A stretch of 64,000 nucleotides of DNA from Turicibacter sp. (GTDB lineage Bacteria; Bacillota_I; Bacilli_A; MOL361; Turicibacteraceae). The stretch spans positions 20,834 through 84,833 of the forward strand of contig WRAJ01000006.1 in NCBI GenBank assembly GCA_009780245.1. The letters are read 5' to 3'. Under the pieces are notes generated by a model, which worked only from the letters and a program-made list of their open reading frames with translations, made no database searches and was not told the DNA's origin. Both the position numbers and the translations under genes were made by a program. Below, in pieces: positions 8,803 to 16,830 of the stretch (within the stretch, counting starts at the first letter, position 1; each line of letters begins with the position of its first letter).

Positions 8803-8843
8803 GCGTAAACGCCTCCTATTTTATGAAACAATTTTCAACGCTA

Positions 8844-8872
8844 ATTTTACCTATTTTAACTTGTGAAATCAA
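8844..8872 (-). promoter_or_regulatory. gapA promoter
   Basis: Minus-strand TTGATT (8867-8872), 17 bases, TAAAAT (8844-8849), about 40 bases upstream of the start codon. Confidence 0.6.
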
Positions 8873-9049
8873 GGCTTTTGTGGATGAAAGTGTTTTTTGT
8901 CACAAATAAATGCAGTGATTTTTTGTTGTAACCCTAACGAGGGCGCTTTTCTCTTTTTGGAATGCGCTTTCTGACTCCGATCAAACATGAAATTGTTATG
9001 ATTGGCATACGCTGTAAGTAACGATTATGTAAAACGGGGGGACGATCCC

Positions 9050-9244
9050 ATGAAAACAATCTTCTGGTTTATCAAAAAAATCGCTTTTGGCTTTGTGGCG
9101 CTATACGCGTTCAACTTTATCGGCTCGTTTATTAATATCGGGGTCGCGTCTAACTGGCTATCTTATTTTATCATCGGCACTCTGGGTGTCCCGGGCTTGC
9201 TAATTGTGTATATAGCGAATGTGTTGCTGGGATTCTGGTTGTGA
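9050..9244 (+). CDS. BofA-family small membrane protein
   Basis: A 64-residue protein with two hydrophobic segments. The second half, ending LGVPGLLIVYIANVLLGF, matches the conserved C-terminus of BofA (pro-sigma-K processing inhibitor), which is typically LGIPGxxLLxxLxxL. In Bacillus, BofA holds the SpoIVFB protease inactive in the outer forespore membrane until sigma-G signals arrive. I start at ATG 9050, preceded by GGGGGG; a longer in-frame ATG at 9002 has no RBS. It sits opposite spoVM, supporting a sporulation role. BofA-like proteins also occur in lineages with unclear sporulation, so function is moderately sure. Confidence 0.7.
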   Translation: MKTIFWFIKKIAFGFVALYAFNFIGSFINIGVASNWLSYFIIGTLGVPGLLIVYIANVLLGFWL

Positions 9245-9263
9245 GCAGCTGGGATCTTTTGCG

Positions 9264-9298
9264 AAAAGCCACTGAGTCAGCGATTTCAGTGGTCTTTT
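9264..9298 (+). terminator. terminator after the bofA-like gene
   Basis: AAAAGCCACTGA (9264-9275) pairs with TCAGTGGTCTTTT (9286-9298), extending into a T run. Confidence 0.75.
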
Positions 9299-9312
9299 TC
9301 GTAAAGGTGCGC

Positions 9313-9348
9313 AAAAAAAAGCAACTGCACATCGATTTGTACAATTGC
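9313..9348 (-). terminator. terminator of the stp-prkC-rsgA-rpe-thiN-spoVM cluster
   Basis: Minus-strand GCAATTGTACA pairs (with two G-U pairs) with TGTGCAGTTGC and is followed by eight Ts (9320-9313). It lies six bases past the spoVM stop codon. Confidence 0.8.
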
Positions 9349-9353
9349 CCATT

Positions 9354-9440
9354 TTATTTATCTTTTCCTTTGAACACACTTGCAAACGCAACAATAATAA
9401 TACTGATAAACCTCGGTAGTTTAATTGTGATAAACCTCAT
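9354..9440 (-). CDS. spoVM: stage V sporulation protein SpoVM
   Basis: A 28-codon gene too short for routine gene calling. The product begins MRFITIKLPRF, against MKFYTIKLPKF in Bacillus subtilis SpoVM, and then has the same amphipathic, hydrophobic stretch and a basic end (FKGKDK). SpoVM is a peptide that recognises the curvature of the forespore membrane and anchors SpoIVA at the start of coat assembly. The position matches Bacillus exactly: directly after thiN. The RBS AAGGGGG is 9 bases before the ATG. A sigma-E-type promoter stands upstream at 9483-9511 and a terminator follows at once. Sequence, synteny and promoter agree, so I regard this as near certain. Confidence 0.93.
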   Translation of the reverse strand: MRFITIKLPRFISIIIVAFASVFKGKDK

Positions 9441-9482
9441 ATTTAGGCGCCCCCTTGTCAAACATTAATCGCTATATAACTA

Positions 9483-9511
9483 AATGTATGAATGATTACC
9501 CCTCTTTATGA
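9483..9511 (-). promoter_or_regulatory. sigma-E-type sporulation promoter of spoVM
   Basis: Minus-strand TCATAAA (9505-9511), a 14-base spacer and CATACATT (9483-9490). These match the Bacillus sigma-E consensus (a central ATA at -35, CATACAnT at -10, spacer about 14). The inferred start of transcription is about 36 bases before the spoVM ATG. Bacillus spoVM is also sigma-E controlled. Confidence 0.75.
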
Positions 9512-9516
9512 CACAT

Positions 9517-10152
9517 TTAATCCGAGCTCTTTATCATTAACAAATAGCCGGAATCAAACGTGACACCAAACATCGCTGCCAGCGGCTCATTACTCACACA
9601 CAACGAATCCTCCACAGCTAAATCATAGCCCTTCAAAGGATACTTCACATTCTCAAGCGTTAAACTCGTCACCATTGCCTCAAGCGCAAAGAAAGACACA
9701 TAACGCTTATTACGCGCTGGAATCAGGTGTTCACCTGGACCTAGAATTGAAATCTCATTCTTTCGATCCACACTACGAATTTTAATGCCTTGCTTCGTAT
9801 ACTTTAACATTAACCCAATCGTGGCAAACTGATGATCAAAGCGCCCCCCCGTCGCACCGTAAATGTAAATCTCACGATACCCCAAGGCAACCGCATGGGC
9901 AACCGCAGCTTCGCAATCCGTCATGTCCTTCGCAGCAGGCAGCTCTAATACAAGTTTTGCCTTTTCTTCAATCCGCTGCCGCTCGAGCGCCGATACCGAA
10001 TCGAAATCGCCAATGGCAACATCAAGCGCAATCCCCTTTTTAATCAATTTTAAAGCCCCTTGATCAACCCCGATAAGATAGCCTGCCAGCTGCTTGACAC
10101 GAGGCAACCATAGTTGAGGAGAACCGCACACAATATGAGCTGACCCGTTCAT
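9517..10152 (-). CDS. thiN: thiamine pyrophosphokinase
   Basis: A 211-residue enzyme that makes thiamine diphosphate from thiamine and ATP. The N-terminal catalytic domain has GVDQGA (about 33), IGDFDS (about 52) and a TDCEAAV segment followed by YGATGGRFDHQ (about 105), all typical of the family; the C-terminal domain binds thiamine. I start at ATG 10152, one base after the rpe stop, with CAGGTGA as RBS; the frame stays open 17 codons further upstream inside rpe, but this start is better placed. It lies between rpe and spoVM as in Bacillus. Confidence 0.93.
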   Translation of the reverse strand: MNGSAHIVCGSPQLWLPRVKQLAGYLIGVDQGALKLIKKGIALDVAIGDFDSVSALERQRIEEKAKLVLELPAAKDMTDCEAAVAHAVALGYREIYIYGATGGRFDHQFATIGLMLKYTKQGIKIRSVDRKNEISILGPGEHLIPARNKRYVSFFALEAMVTSLTLENVKYPLKGYDLAVEDSLCVSNEPLAAMFGVTFDSGYLLMIKSSD

Positions 10153-10153
10153 C

Positions 10154-10801
10154 CTAGTCACCTGCAATCGCCGCAATCGCCGCTGCCCGATCAGCAGCGC
10201 CAAAAATAGCCGTCCCAGCTACGATCACGTCCACCCCAGCTGCCTCCAACTCCCGGGCGTTGCTAGGGCTGCCACCGCCGTCGATCTCAATCAGAAAATC
10301 GAGCCCGCCGTATTCACGCCACTCGTTCAAATCCTTGATTTTCTGGGTCATCACAGGATTAAAAGCCTGACCACCAAAACCGGGATTAACCGTCATGACC
10401 AACACCACGTCTAACTTATGAATCACAAATTCCAACACCTCAGGCGGCGTATGCGGATTCAAAGCAACGCCACACTTAATCCCAGCCTCCTTAATCAAAT
10501 CAATGGTCCGATCAAGATGGCGAGTTGCCTCAGCATGGACCACAATCAAATCCGCACCTGCACGGGCAAAACTCGGGATATACTGATCCGGATTCTCAAT
10601 CATCAAATGCACATCAAAAAATAACTTCGAATGCTGACGCAACGACCTCACCACATCCGCACCAAACGAAATATTCGGTACAAAATGCCCGTCCATCACA
10701 TCCAAATGCAACCAATCCGCACCTAACTTTTCAACCTCAGCCACCTCCTCAGCCAACCTCGCAAAATCAGCCGCTAACACCGACGGTGCTACCTTTACCA
10801 T
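10154..10801 (-). CDS. rpe: ribulose-phosphate 3-epimerase
   Basis: A 215-residue TIM-barrel enzyme interconverting ribulose 5-phosphate and xylulose 5-phosphate in the pentose phosphate pathway. Visible motifs: SVLAADF at the N-terminus, HLDVMDGHFVPN (metal-binding His and Asp, residues 34-45), DVHLMIENP, VNPGFGGQ (loop 6) and IDGGG (phosphate and metal site). Length is normal. The RBS GAGGAGTG is present. Upstream is a 364-base repeat-bearing gap that separates it from rsgA, wider than in Bacillus, so expression may depend on read-through or a promoter I cannot see. Confidence 0.96.
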   Translation of the reverse strand: MVKVAPSVLAADFARLAEEVAEVEKLGADWLHLDVMDGHFVPNISFGADVVRSLRQHSKLFFDVHLMIENPDQYIPSFARAGADLIVVHAEATRHLDRTIDLIKEAGIKCGVALNPHTPPEVLEFVIHKLDVVLVMTVNPGFGGQAFNPVMTQKIKDLNEWREYGGLDFLIEIDGGGSPSNARELEAAGVDVIVAGTAIFGAADRAAAIAAIAGD

Positions 10802-10851
10802 AACTAATCACTCCTCATCCTACAGTGCCCTCAAAAAATCTCAACATATAA

Positions 10852-10899
10852 GGTAGTGGTTTGGTGTTAGCTGCTTGCAGGTAACACCAAACCACTACC
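10852..10899. repeat. large perfect inverted repeat in the rpe leader region
   Basis: GGTAGTGGTTTGGTGTTA (10852-10869) and its exact complement (10882-10899) flank a 12-base loop. An 18-bp perfect stem is strong, but no proper T run follows on either strand. It could be an attenuator, an mRNA-stabilising hairpin or a small palindromic element. Confidence 0.7.
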
Positions 10900-10981
10900 C
10901 CAGTAAGCCAAAAGGCGCGGTAGCTAAAGAGCACTAAACACACGCAATGACCTAAAATATCATCAGGGGTCGTATCAAACT

Positions 10982-11150
10982 AATCCCCGAAAGGGCGCTA
11001 ACTCTCAAAAAAACTAAAAGCCGCCTCAATCTAATCCCCAAAGGCACATTAAACCCAAAATAAAATCAAAAGTCATTCACAACCCGATCCCCGAAAGGGC
11101 GCTCACACTCAATAAAATTAAAGAGCACATCATCATCCCCGAAAGGGATG
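10982..11150. repeat. degenerate ~50-bp tandem repeats with a CCCCGAAAGGG hairpin core
   Basis: Four units begin at about 10982, 11033, 11086 and 11134. Each starts with ATCCCCGAAAGGG or a variant, followed by an A-rich stretch. On the minus strand the core reads CCCTTTCGGGG and can fold into a small tight hairpin, so the rsgA-rpe transcript would carry an array of them. The remaining part of the 364-base gap (10802-11165) holds the 18-bp inverted repeat and nothing else I can recognise. Confidence 0.65.
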
Positions 11151-11165
11151 CACCAACACCACCCC

Positions 11166-12056
11166 TCAATACCGCACCTTCCGCCCCTGAATCTCACCCA
11201 ACAACTGCAAATAATTCTCATAGCGCGAAGCCAAAATCCCCCCAGCATCCACAGCCCCTTTAACCGCACACTTCGGCTCATTCACATGCATACACCCCCG
11301 AAACTTGCAAGCATCCTGCACCGCAACAAATTCAACAAAAGCCTCGCGCAAATCTTCCGCTTCCAGCTCATCTAAATCAAGCGCACTAAACCCCGGCGTA
11401 TCCGCCACTAGACCATCTGCCAGCTTATGTAACTCAACGTGACGCGTCGTATGCTTCCCGCGACCCAACGCCTTGGAAATTTCGTTTACTTCAATGTCCA
11501 ATTCCGGATCAATCGCATTTAATAACGAGGATTTCCCAACCCCTGATTGACCGCAAATCACAATCGTTTCACTCTTGACCAACTCTTTCACCGCATCCAG
11601 CCCAATCCCTTGATACGCTGAAATTTCGACGACTTTATAATGGATCTCACGATAATAATCTAAAAGCGGCGCTAAGATTTCTTTTTCATCCGCTGATAAT
11701 AAATCAATTTTGCTAATCAAAATAATAGGTTCAATGTGATTGGCCTCAATGACCGCTAATAACCGATCCAAGAACTTGATGTTAAAGTTAGGCTCTTTGG
11801 CTGAAAACACCACCAGGGCTTTGCCGATGTTGGCTATTGGCGGTCGCACCAATTGGTTTTCACGCTCTTTAGCTTCTGTAATGTAGCCGTTTCCATCCTC
11901 ACCGACATCGAATTTTACCCGATCGCCCACCAGCAACACAAAGCCGTCTTTGCGAAACAACCCACGGCCTCGGCACGTCACGATTTCTTTCGTGTCGCGA
12001 TCTTCCACGTCGTAGAAGCCGGCCAGCGATTTTAAGATGATCCCTTGGCGCTGCAT
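11166..12056 (-). CDS. rsgA: small-ribosomal-subunit biogenesis GTPase RsgA
   Basis: A 296-residue circularly permuted GTPase that acts late in 30S subunit maturation. Order of elements: N-terminal OB fold (1-75), G4 ISKIDL (about 114), G1 GQSGVGKSS (about 168), G3 DTPGF (about 220), then the C-terminal zinc-binding segment CKFRGCMHVNEPKC (about 250-265). Full length. Its ATG overlaps the prkC stop (TAATG). Downstream lies the repeat array and then rpe. It belongs to the conserved rlmN-stp-prkC-rsgA cluster and may be a PrkC substrate, as in Bacillus (known there, inferred here). Confidence 0.96.
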   Translation of the reverse strand: MQRQGIILKSLAGFYDVEDRDTKEIVTCRGRGLFRKDGFVLLVGDRVKFDVGEDGNGYITEAKERENQLVRPPIANIGKALVVFSAKEPNFNIKFLDRLLAVIEANHIEPIILISKIDLLSADEKEILAPLLDYYREIHYKVVEISAYQGIGLDAVKELVKSETIVICGQSGVGKSSLLNAIDPELDIEVNEISKALGRGKHTTRHVELHKLADGLVADTPGFSALDLDELEAEDLREAFVEFVAVQDACKFRGCMHVNEPKCAVKGAVDAGGILASRYENYLQLLGEIQGRKVRY

Positions 12057-13363
12057 TAGTCTCGCGCCTCAGCCACTAAAAAATCCACAGGGTGTGCAGA
12101 AGTCTCGTCAGTCGCAATAAAGATAATAATGGTCACGTCTTCAACCAAACGCACGCGCACATTCTCAGCTGGGTGCGTGCGGAACACTTCGCCGTTTGGA
12201 ATGTCGGAATTTGCGACTTCTCTCACGTCAATGTACACGTACTCAAACCCTTCGTCTGCCAACGTGTTTCGTGCTTCCGTTTCGTTCATCCCAATAAGGT
12301 CGGGAATAACGGCATGCAGGCTTTCAAAACGTGTTGGATAAATCACGAGTCGGTAGTAAATCACCGCTGCGGCAATGATAATAAACGTATAAGCAAGCCC
12401 ATTTAAAAGTGACAACGGGCTGAATCTTTTTTCTGATTTTCTTGGCATGCGTTCTCTCTCTTCCATCATGAATTCGTCACCATCCAGCGGATCAAGAATC
12501 ATGGTTTCTTCTAATTCCTCTACAGCCGGCGCATCAATCGCACCTTCGATGTGCACCAAACGCAGGTCTTCGATCATTTCAAGCACATCTGGGTATCTCA
12601 AAGCAGGCTTCTTTGCCGTTGCTTTACCGATAATCAAATCGAAATTTTCAGGTAGCAATTCGTCCACTTCTAACACAGACGGCATGGCACTTTCCATGTG
12701 CTGCAACGCAATGTTGACCGCGCCTTCCCCTTTAAACGGTACCGTACCAGTTAGCAATTCGTACAACAAAATACCTAACGAATAAATGTCCGAAGCAGCG
12801 GTTGCTAAATTTCCACGTGCCAGCTCAGGTGCCAAATAATGAACCGATCCCATAATGGTGTTTGTTTGCGTCATGTCCGCTTCGTTGCTTGACAAAGCAA
12901 TACCAAAGTCGGCAATTTTAACGTTCAAATCATCGTCAATCATAATGTTTTGCGACTTTAAGTCACGGTGAATAATACCTTGATGATGTGCTTGATCCAC
13001 ACCTTGGCAAATTTGTGTCATAATGTGAACCGCTTCTTCGGACGTGATGCTACCATACTCACGCAAAAAATCTTTGAGTGTGCGTCCTTTAATGTACTCC
13101 ATGACAATAAACGGTTGATCGTTGTATTCACCTACGGCATAGCTCTTTACCACATTTGGGTGTTCAAGTTTCGTCACCTGCATCGCTTCACGGTTGAATC
13201 GTTTAATAAAACTTTCATCTTTCGAGAGTTCATATCGGAGCATTTTAATCGCAACGTTTTTGCGAAGAATGCGATCATAAGCGAGGTAGACGTTCGCCAT
13301 CCCACCATCACCAATGAGCATTTTAATATCATATCTTGAGTTAATTACTTCTCCCACAATCAT
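12056..13363 (-). CDS. prkC: Ser/Thr protein kinase PrkC with a single PASTA domain
   Basis: A 435-residue membrane-anchored eukaryotic-type kinase. The catalytic domain (1-270) has LIGDGGMANVYLA, VAIKML, HRDLKSQN and IADFGIA, all intact. A juxtamembrane acidic stretch, a membrane helix (about 325-348) and one extracellular PASTA domain (VIPDLIGMNETEA onward, about 360-425) follow. Bacillus PrkC has three PASTA repeats, so the sensor is shortened here. PASTA kinases sense peptidoglycan fragments or lipid II and control growth and spore germination. It overlaps stp by four bases and is followed by rsgA, the standard kinase/phosphatase/GTPase unit. Confidence 0.95.
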   Translation of the reverse strand: MIVGEVINSRYDIKMLIGDGGMANVYLAYDRILRKNVAIKMLRYELSKDESFIKRFNREAMQVTKLEHPNVVKSYAVGEYNDQPFIVMEYIKGRTLKDFLREYGSITSEEAVHIMTQICQGVDQAHHQGIIHRDLKSQNIMIDDDLNVKIADFGIALSSNEADMTQTNTIMGSVHYLAPELARGNLATAASDIYSLGILLYELLTGTVPFKGEGAVNIALQHMESAMPSVLEVDELLPENFDLIIGKATAKKPALRYPDVLEMIEDLRLVHIEGAIDAPAVEELEETMILDPLDGDEFMMEERERMPRKSEKRFSPLSLLNGLAYTFIIIAAAVIYYRLVIYPTRFESLHAVIPDLIGMNETEARNTLADEGFEYVYIDVREVANSDIPNGEVFRTHPAENVRVRLVEDVTIIIFIATDETSAHPVDFLVAEARD

Positions 13364-14115
13364 TTTGCTAAACTCCTTTCTTCGAACTCAATCAAAGCAA
13401 CAGAAACATTATCTTTCCCACCCTCACTGTTTGCCAATTCAATTAAGTTAGCAACCTTCTTCTCAACGGATTCGTCCCTTTGAATCACATCAAAAATGTC
13501 TTTATCTTCAACCATTCCCGTCAAGCCATCTGTGCACAATAAAATCTGCTGCAGATCGACATGCTCAATGGTTAATACGTCGTAATCCAATATTTTATTA
13601 GCTCCTAACGCATTGATAATCAGGTTCTTTTGCGGATGCATTTTTGCCGCACGTTCAGAAATTTGTCCTTCCTCAACGAGCCTACGAACAAACGTGTGAT
13701 CGGTTGTAATTTGTCGCAACTTATTATAAGCAACTAAGTAAGCGCGACTATCACCGATATTCACAATCGTGACAAAGTCTGGCGTTACCATTGCCGCCAC
13801 TAACGTTGTTCCCATCTTTTTCACTTGATGCTTTCGCGCATAAGCCAAAATATCACCGTTTACGCGATGCAAGACATCAGAAAACCAAGCGACAACCGCT
13901 GCTTCATCGCTAAACGTTAATTCTGGATTAAACTTCTCATTCACAGCGTCTAGCGCCATCTTCGCTGCCACATCACCCGCTGAATGTCCCCCCATGCCAT
14001 CCGCGACAACCATTAACAACACATGTTCGTTCTGTAAAATTTGCACAGCATCCTCATTGTGGGTTCGTACACGCCCAACGTCTGTCTGATAGCTACCTGT
14101 CAAATTCATCTTCAT
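13360..14115 (-). CDS. stp: PP2C-family Ser/Thr phosphatase, partner of PrkC
   Basis: A 251-residue metal-dependent phosphatase (PrpC/Stp). Metal-binding motifs: RTHNEDA (about 18-24), VADGMGGH (about 37-44), NIGDSRAYL (about 117) and GGKDNVSV near the C-terminus (about 234), all present. It removes phosphates placed by PrkC. It is coupled to prkC by an ATGA overlap and lies 8 bases after rlmN. Normal length. Confidence 0.96.
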   Translation of the reverse strand: MKMNLTGSYQTDVGRVRTHNEDAVQILQNEHVLLMVVADGMGGHSAGDVAAKMALDAVNEKFNPELTFSDEAAVVAWFSDVLHRVNGDILAYARKHQVKKMGTTLVAAMVTPDFVTIVNIGDSRAYLVAYNKLRQITTDHTFVRRLVEEGQISERAAKMHPQKNLIINALGANKILDYDVLTIEHVDLQQILLCTDGLTGMVEDKDIFDVIQRDESVEKKVANLIELANSEGGKDNVSVALIEFEERSLAK

Positions 14116-14123
14116 TTTCTCAC

Positions 14124-15161
14124 CTACTTCATTCCTTTACTTTCACTAGCACGAAGCTGACCGCAAGCCGCATCAATGTTCGCACCCATTTCACGACGAA
14201 CCGTTACGTTCACCCGTTCCTGCTCTAAAATTTCCTTAAATTTCATGACTTGTTTTTTTGACGACCGTTCGACGCCAAGCTCGGCGACGGGGTTCATCGG
14301 GATTAAGTTGATGTGACAGTTAATCCCTTTCACCAACCGCGCCAGTTGATAAGCATGCTCATCCAGATCGTTCACGTCACGCATTAAAATATATTCAAAG
14401 GTAATGCGACGATTGGTTTCTTTTAAATAATGCTTCACGGCTTTCATAATCTCAGATAACGGATAAGCGCGATTGATTTGCATGATCTTCGTGCGGAGAT
14501 TATCGTTTGCTGCGTGTAGGCTAATCGCCAATGACACCTGTTTATGATCGCGAGCAAAGTCATAAATCTTCGGCACTAAGCCACTCGTGGAAACCGTGAT
14601 ATGACGAGCCCCGATGTTCAACCCTTTATCGTGGTTAATCAGGTTGATGAAAGTGGTTAAAGCCTCGTAATTTTCGAAAGGCTCACCGATGCCCATCACC
14701 ACGACGTGACCGATGCGTTCACCGACAGCACGGGCAACGTGGATGATTTGAGCGACGATTTCACCGGCTTCTAAGTTACGCACGAGACCGCCGATCGCCG
14801 AGGCGCAAAACGAGCAGCCAATGCGACAGCCGATTTGCGTGGTCACACAGATGGATAATCCGTAAGACTGCTTCATCAACACCGTTTCAATCGTGTTGCC
14901 GTCTGCTAAGCGGAATAAGAATTTCTGCGTCCCATCGGTAGCGACTTGGTGCGTCACCGTTTTGAAGGTGGTAAAATCAAAGACGTTTGCGATGAGTTCT
15001 TTCAGTGTGTTTGGGACGTTTTTCATTTCATCAAAGCCGCTGACTTGCTTAACATAAAGCCAGTCAAAAATCTGAGCCGCGCGGAATTTCGGTTGTCCGT
15101 TTGTGACGACGAAATCTTCCCATTCCGGAAGTGTTAAGCTATATATTGAACGTTTATTCAT
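14124..15161 (-). CDS. rlmN: dual-specificity 23S rRNA/tRNA adenine C2-methyltransferase RlmN
   Basis: A 345-residue radical-SAM enzyme methylating C2 of A2503 in 23S rRNA and A37 in some tRNAs. The [4Fe-4S] motif CxxxCxxC is at GCRIGCSFCAS (about 112-121), the methyl-carrying Cys lies near the C-terminus (DAACGQLR), and GEPFENYEA is the SAM-binding GEP motif. The start lies 44 bases past the rsmB stop. It belongs to the rsmB-rlmN-stp-prkC order conserved in Bacillota. Confidence 0.96.
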   Translation of the reverse strand: MNKRSIYSLTLPEWEDFVVTNGQPKFRAAQIFDWLYVKQVSGFDEMKNVPNTLKELIANVFDFTTFKTVTHQVATDGTQKFLFRLADGNTIETVLMKQSYGLSICVTTQIGCRIGCSFCASAIGGLVRNLEAGEIVAQIIHVARAVGERIGHVVVMGIGEPFENYEALTTFINLINHDKGLNIGARHITVSTSGLVPKIYDFARDHKQVSLAISLHAANDNLRTKIMQINRAYPLSEIMKAVKHYLKETNRRITFEYILMRDVNDLDEHAYQLARLVKGINCHINLIPMNPVAELGVERSSKKQVMKFKEILEQERVNVTVRREMGANIDAACGQLRASESKGMK

Positions 15162-15205
15162 GGTTGGTAACCCTCTTTTCTAATGTTTGCTTTTGCAAGT
15201 GGTTG

Positions 15206-16531
15206 TTATTTTTTAACGAGTGAGGCGACGAAGAAGCCGTCTGTTCCAAAGTCTTGTGGGAACAGTTGTAGCATTTCGTGTTCAAAATGTTTCTTTAACG
15301 CGCTTGGCATTCTCGCTTCGAAGGCGGTATCAAACGTGAAATCTTGATGTTCATTTAAGAAGCCTTCGACTTGGCGCTGATTTTCTTTCCGATTCACAGT
15401 GCAGGTACTATAGACTAAGCGACCGGTTGGTTTTAATAACTTTGAGGCGCTGATCAGAATCTGTTTTTGGATGTCCGTGATCGCGTCTAAATCTTCCGGT
15501 CGCTTCGTGATCTTAGCTTCGGGGTGTCTTCTTAGAATCCCAAGCCCTGAGCACGGGGCATCGACTAGGATATAATCAAAACTTTCTGGCTCGTATTGTT
15601 CGGCGAGTGCTAACGCATTGCAGAGGCTAGCTTCGACGTTGTTGATTTCTAAACGCTTGGCATTTTCCTCGATTCTCGCGATTTTATGATCGTAGATATC
15701 GTGGGCATAAACGACCCCTTTTGGACCTGTCATCTCAGCCAGATGAAACGTCTTCCCACCAGGAGCGGCACAGACATCAAGCACTTTGCTTCCAGACGTC
15801 GGTGCTAGAGCGAGCGCTGGTAGCATGGACGACTCGTCTTGGATATAGAATAGCCCCGCTTTGAAGCTTTGTGTGGTGAGGGGATTGCCTGAGGTGACCG
15901 TGAGGGCTGTAGGGATGATTTCGCTCAGCGCGGTTTGCACACCTTCGCTTTGCAGTCGCTTTTGCAAGTCATCCCTCGTTGTTTTCGTGGCATTTGCTCG
16001 GATGGCTAGTTTCGGACGCTGGTTATTCGCCGTGAGCATCGCTTTTGTTTTTTCCTCGCCAAACTGCGCCATCCAAAGACGAACTAACCACGTCGGATGC
16101 GAGGTTTCAACGGCGATGCGGTTCGGACCGGCTTCCATCTCATCGGTGTCTCGCAGTTCATTCGTGGTGACTTTGCGCAGGATGGCGTTGACGGCTTTGG
16201 CATTGAAATCACCGCCACGCCCCTTTGCCAGCTTCACCGCTTCATCGACCGCTGCATAATCTGGGACCTTTTCTAAATAGATGATTTGGTATAACGTCAT
16301 CGCCAGTAAGACCTTCACCCATTCTTTCACCCGCCCTTGAAAATAAGGCTTTAACCAAAATTTCAACAGCTTGTAATGCGTCAGTGTGCCGTAAACGATT
16401 TCCGTTATTAACCCTTTATCCGCAGCAGAGATTTCCTGCGCATCCAATGCGGCAGACAACGCTACGTTACTATATGCCTCTTCCGTGACTACTTCAAGTA
16501 AAATCTCAAATGCTATACGCCTTGCTTCCAT
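15206..16531 (-). CDS. rsmB: 16S rRNA cytosine(967)-C5 methyltransferase
   Basis: A 441-residue enzyme. The N-terminal third (1-130) is a NusB-like RNA-binding domain (RRIAFEILLEVVTEEAYSN) and the rest is a Rossmann methyltransferase. Motif I is VLDVCAAPGGKT, the catalytic Cys pair is in VDAPCSGLG and YSTCTVNRKEN. Normal length. It is the first gene in view of the conserved cluster; priA/def/fmt, which usually precede it, are not here, and a 530-base repeat-rich gap is upstream instead. Confidence 0.95.
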   Translation of the reverse strand: MEARRIAFEILLEVVTEEAYSNVALSAALDAQEISAADKGLITEIVYGTLTHYKLLKFWLKPYFQGRVKEWVKVLLAMTLYQIIYLEKVPDYAAVDEAVKLAKGRGGDFNAKAVNAILRKVTTNELRDTDEMEAGPNRIAVETSHPTWLVRLWMAQFGEEKTKAMLTANNQRPKLAIRANATKTTRDDLQKRLQSEGVQTALSEIIPTALTVTSGNPLTTQSFKAGLFYIQDESSMLPALALAPTSGSKVLDVCAAPGGKTFHLAEMTGPKGVVYAHDIYDHKIARIEENAKRLEINNVEASLCNALALAEQYEPESFDYILVDAPCSGLGILRRHPEAKITKRPEDLDAITDIQKQILISASKLLKPTGRLVYSTCTVNRKENQRQVEGFLNEHQDFTFDTAFEARMPSALKKHFEHEMLQLFPQDFGTDGFFVASLVKK

Positions 16532-16575
16532 AAAGACACCCTCGTTTTATTTGTTATCATTAACTATCACCCTAT

Positions 16576-16581
16576 AGTATA
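16576..16581 (-). promoter_or_regulatory. extended -10 element upstream of rsmB
   Basis: Minus-strand TGG-TATACT about 45 bases before the rsmB ATG. No good -35 is seen. It would start the rsmB-spoVM transcript. Confidence 0.45.
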
Positions 16582-16830
16582 CCACAAATTTGATGCTTGA
16601 GGAAATTTTATGTTGGAAATATGAAAAAATTGAACGGGCTTACCCCACTTTTTGCGTTTGCCCAGGTATGAGCGCTAGCTTTTTTGCTTAGATGGGTGCG
16701 AAAGGCAGTGGCGTAAAGGATCCTTCGGTCACAATCGGCATATCATTTGAGGGTTAATGCGCATTTACAACCTTGATTCCTAGTCAATGCTACCCTTCCA
16801 AGAACCACTAAATCCCAAAAATCAACCAGT
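16582..16830. other. gene-free stretch between rsmB and the tandem repeats
   Basis: No credible reading frame with an RBS on either strand. It contains one copy of a 46-bp direct repeat (16739-16784) and otherwise nothing I recognise. Confidence 0.6.
16739..16784. repeat. 46-bp dispersed direct repeat, copy 1
   Basis: CATATCATTTGAGGGTTAAT and the 26 bases after it recur with one mismatch at 20433-20478. The core TCATTTGAGGGTTA also occurs at 7057-7070. The two long copies bracket the lipoprotein/Rpn-nuclease segment. Confidence 0.75.

Noticed and set aside
9241..9468. A 75-codon plus-strand frame after bofA
   Set aside because: It runs through two terminators and antisense to spoVM, without an RBS.
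10982..11150. About 50-bp spaced CCCCGAAAGGG units considered as CRISPR
   Set aside because: The conserved core is only about 15 bases, unit length varies, the inter-core sequence is itself partly repeated, and there are no cas genes.
11148..11375. Plus-strand frames of 70-90 codons opposite rpe and rsgA
   Set aside because: They are antisense to well-identified genes, have no RBS, and show His/Pro/Gln-rich composition typical of shadow frames.
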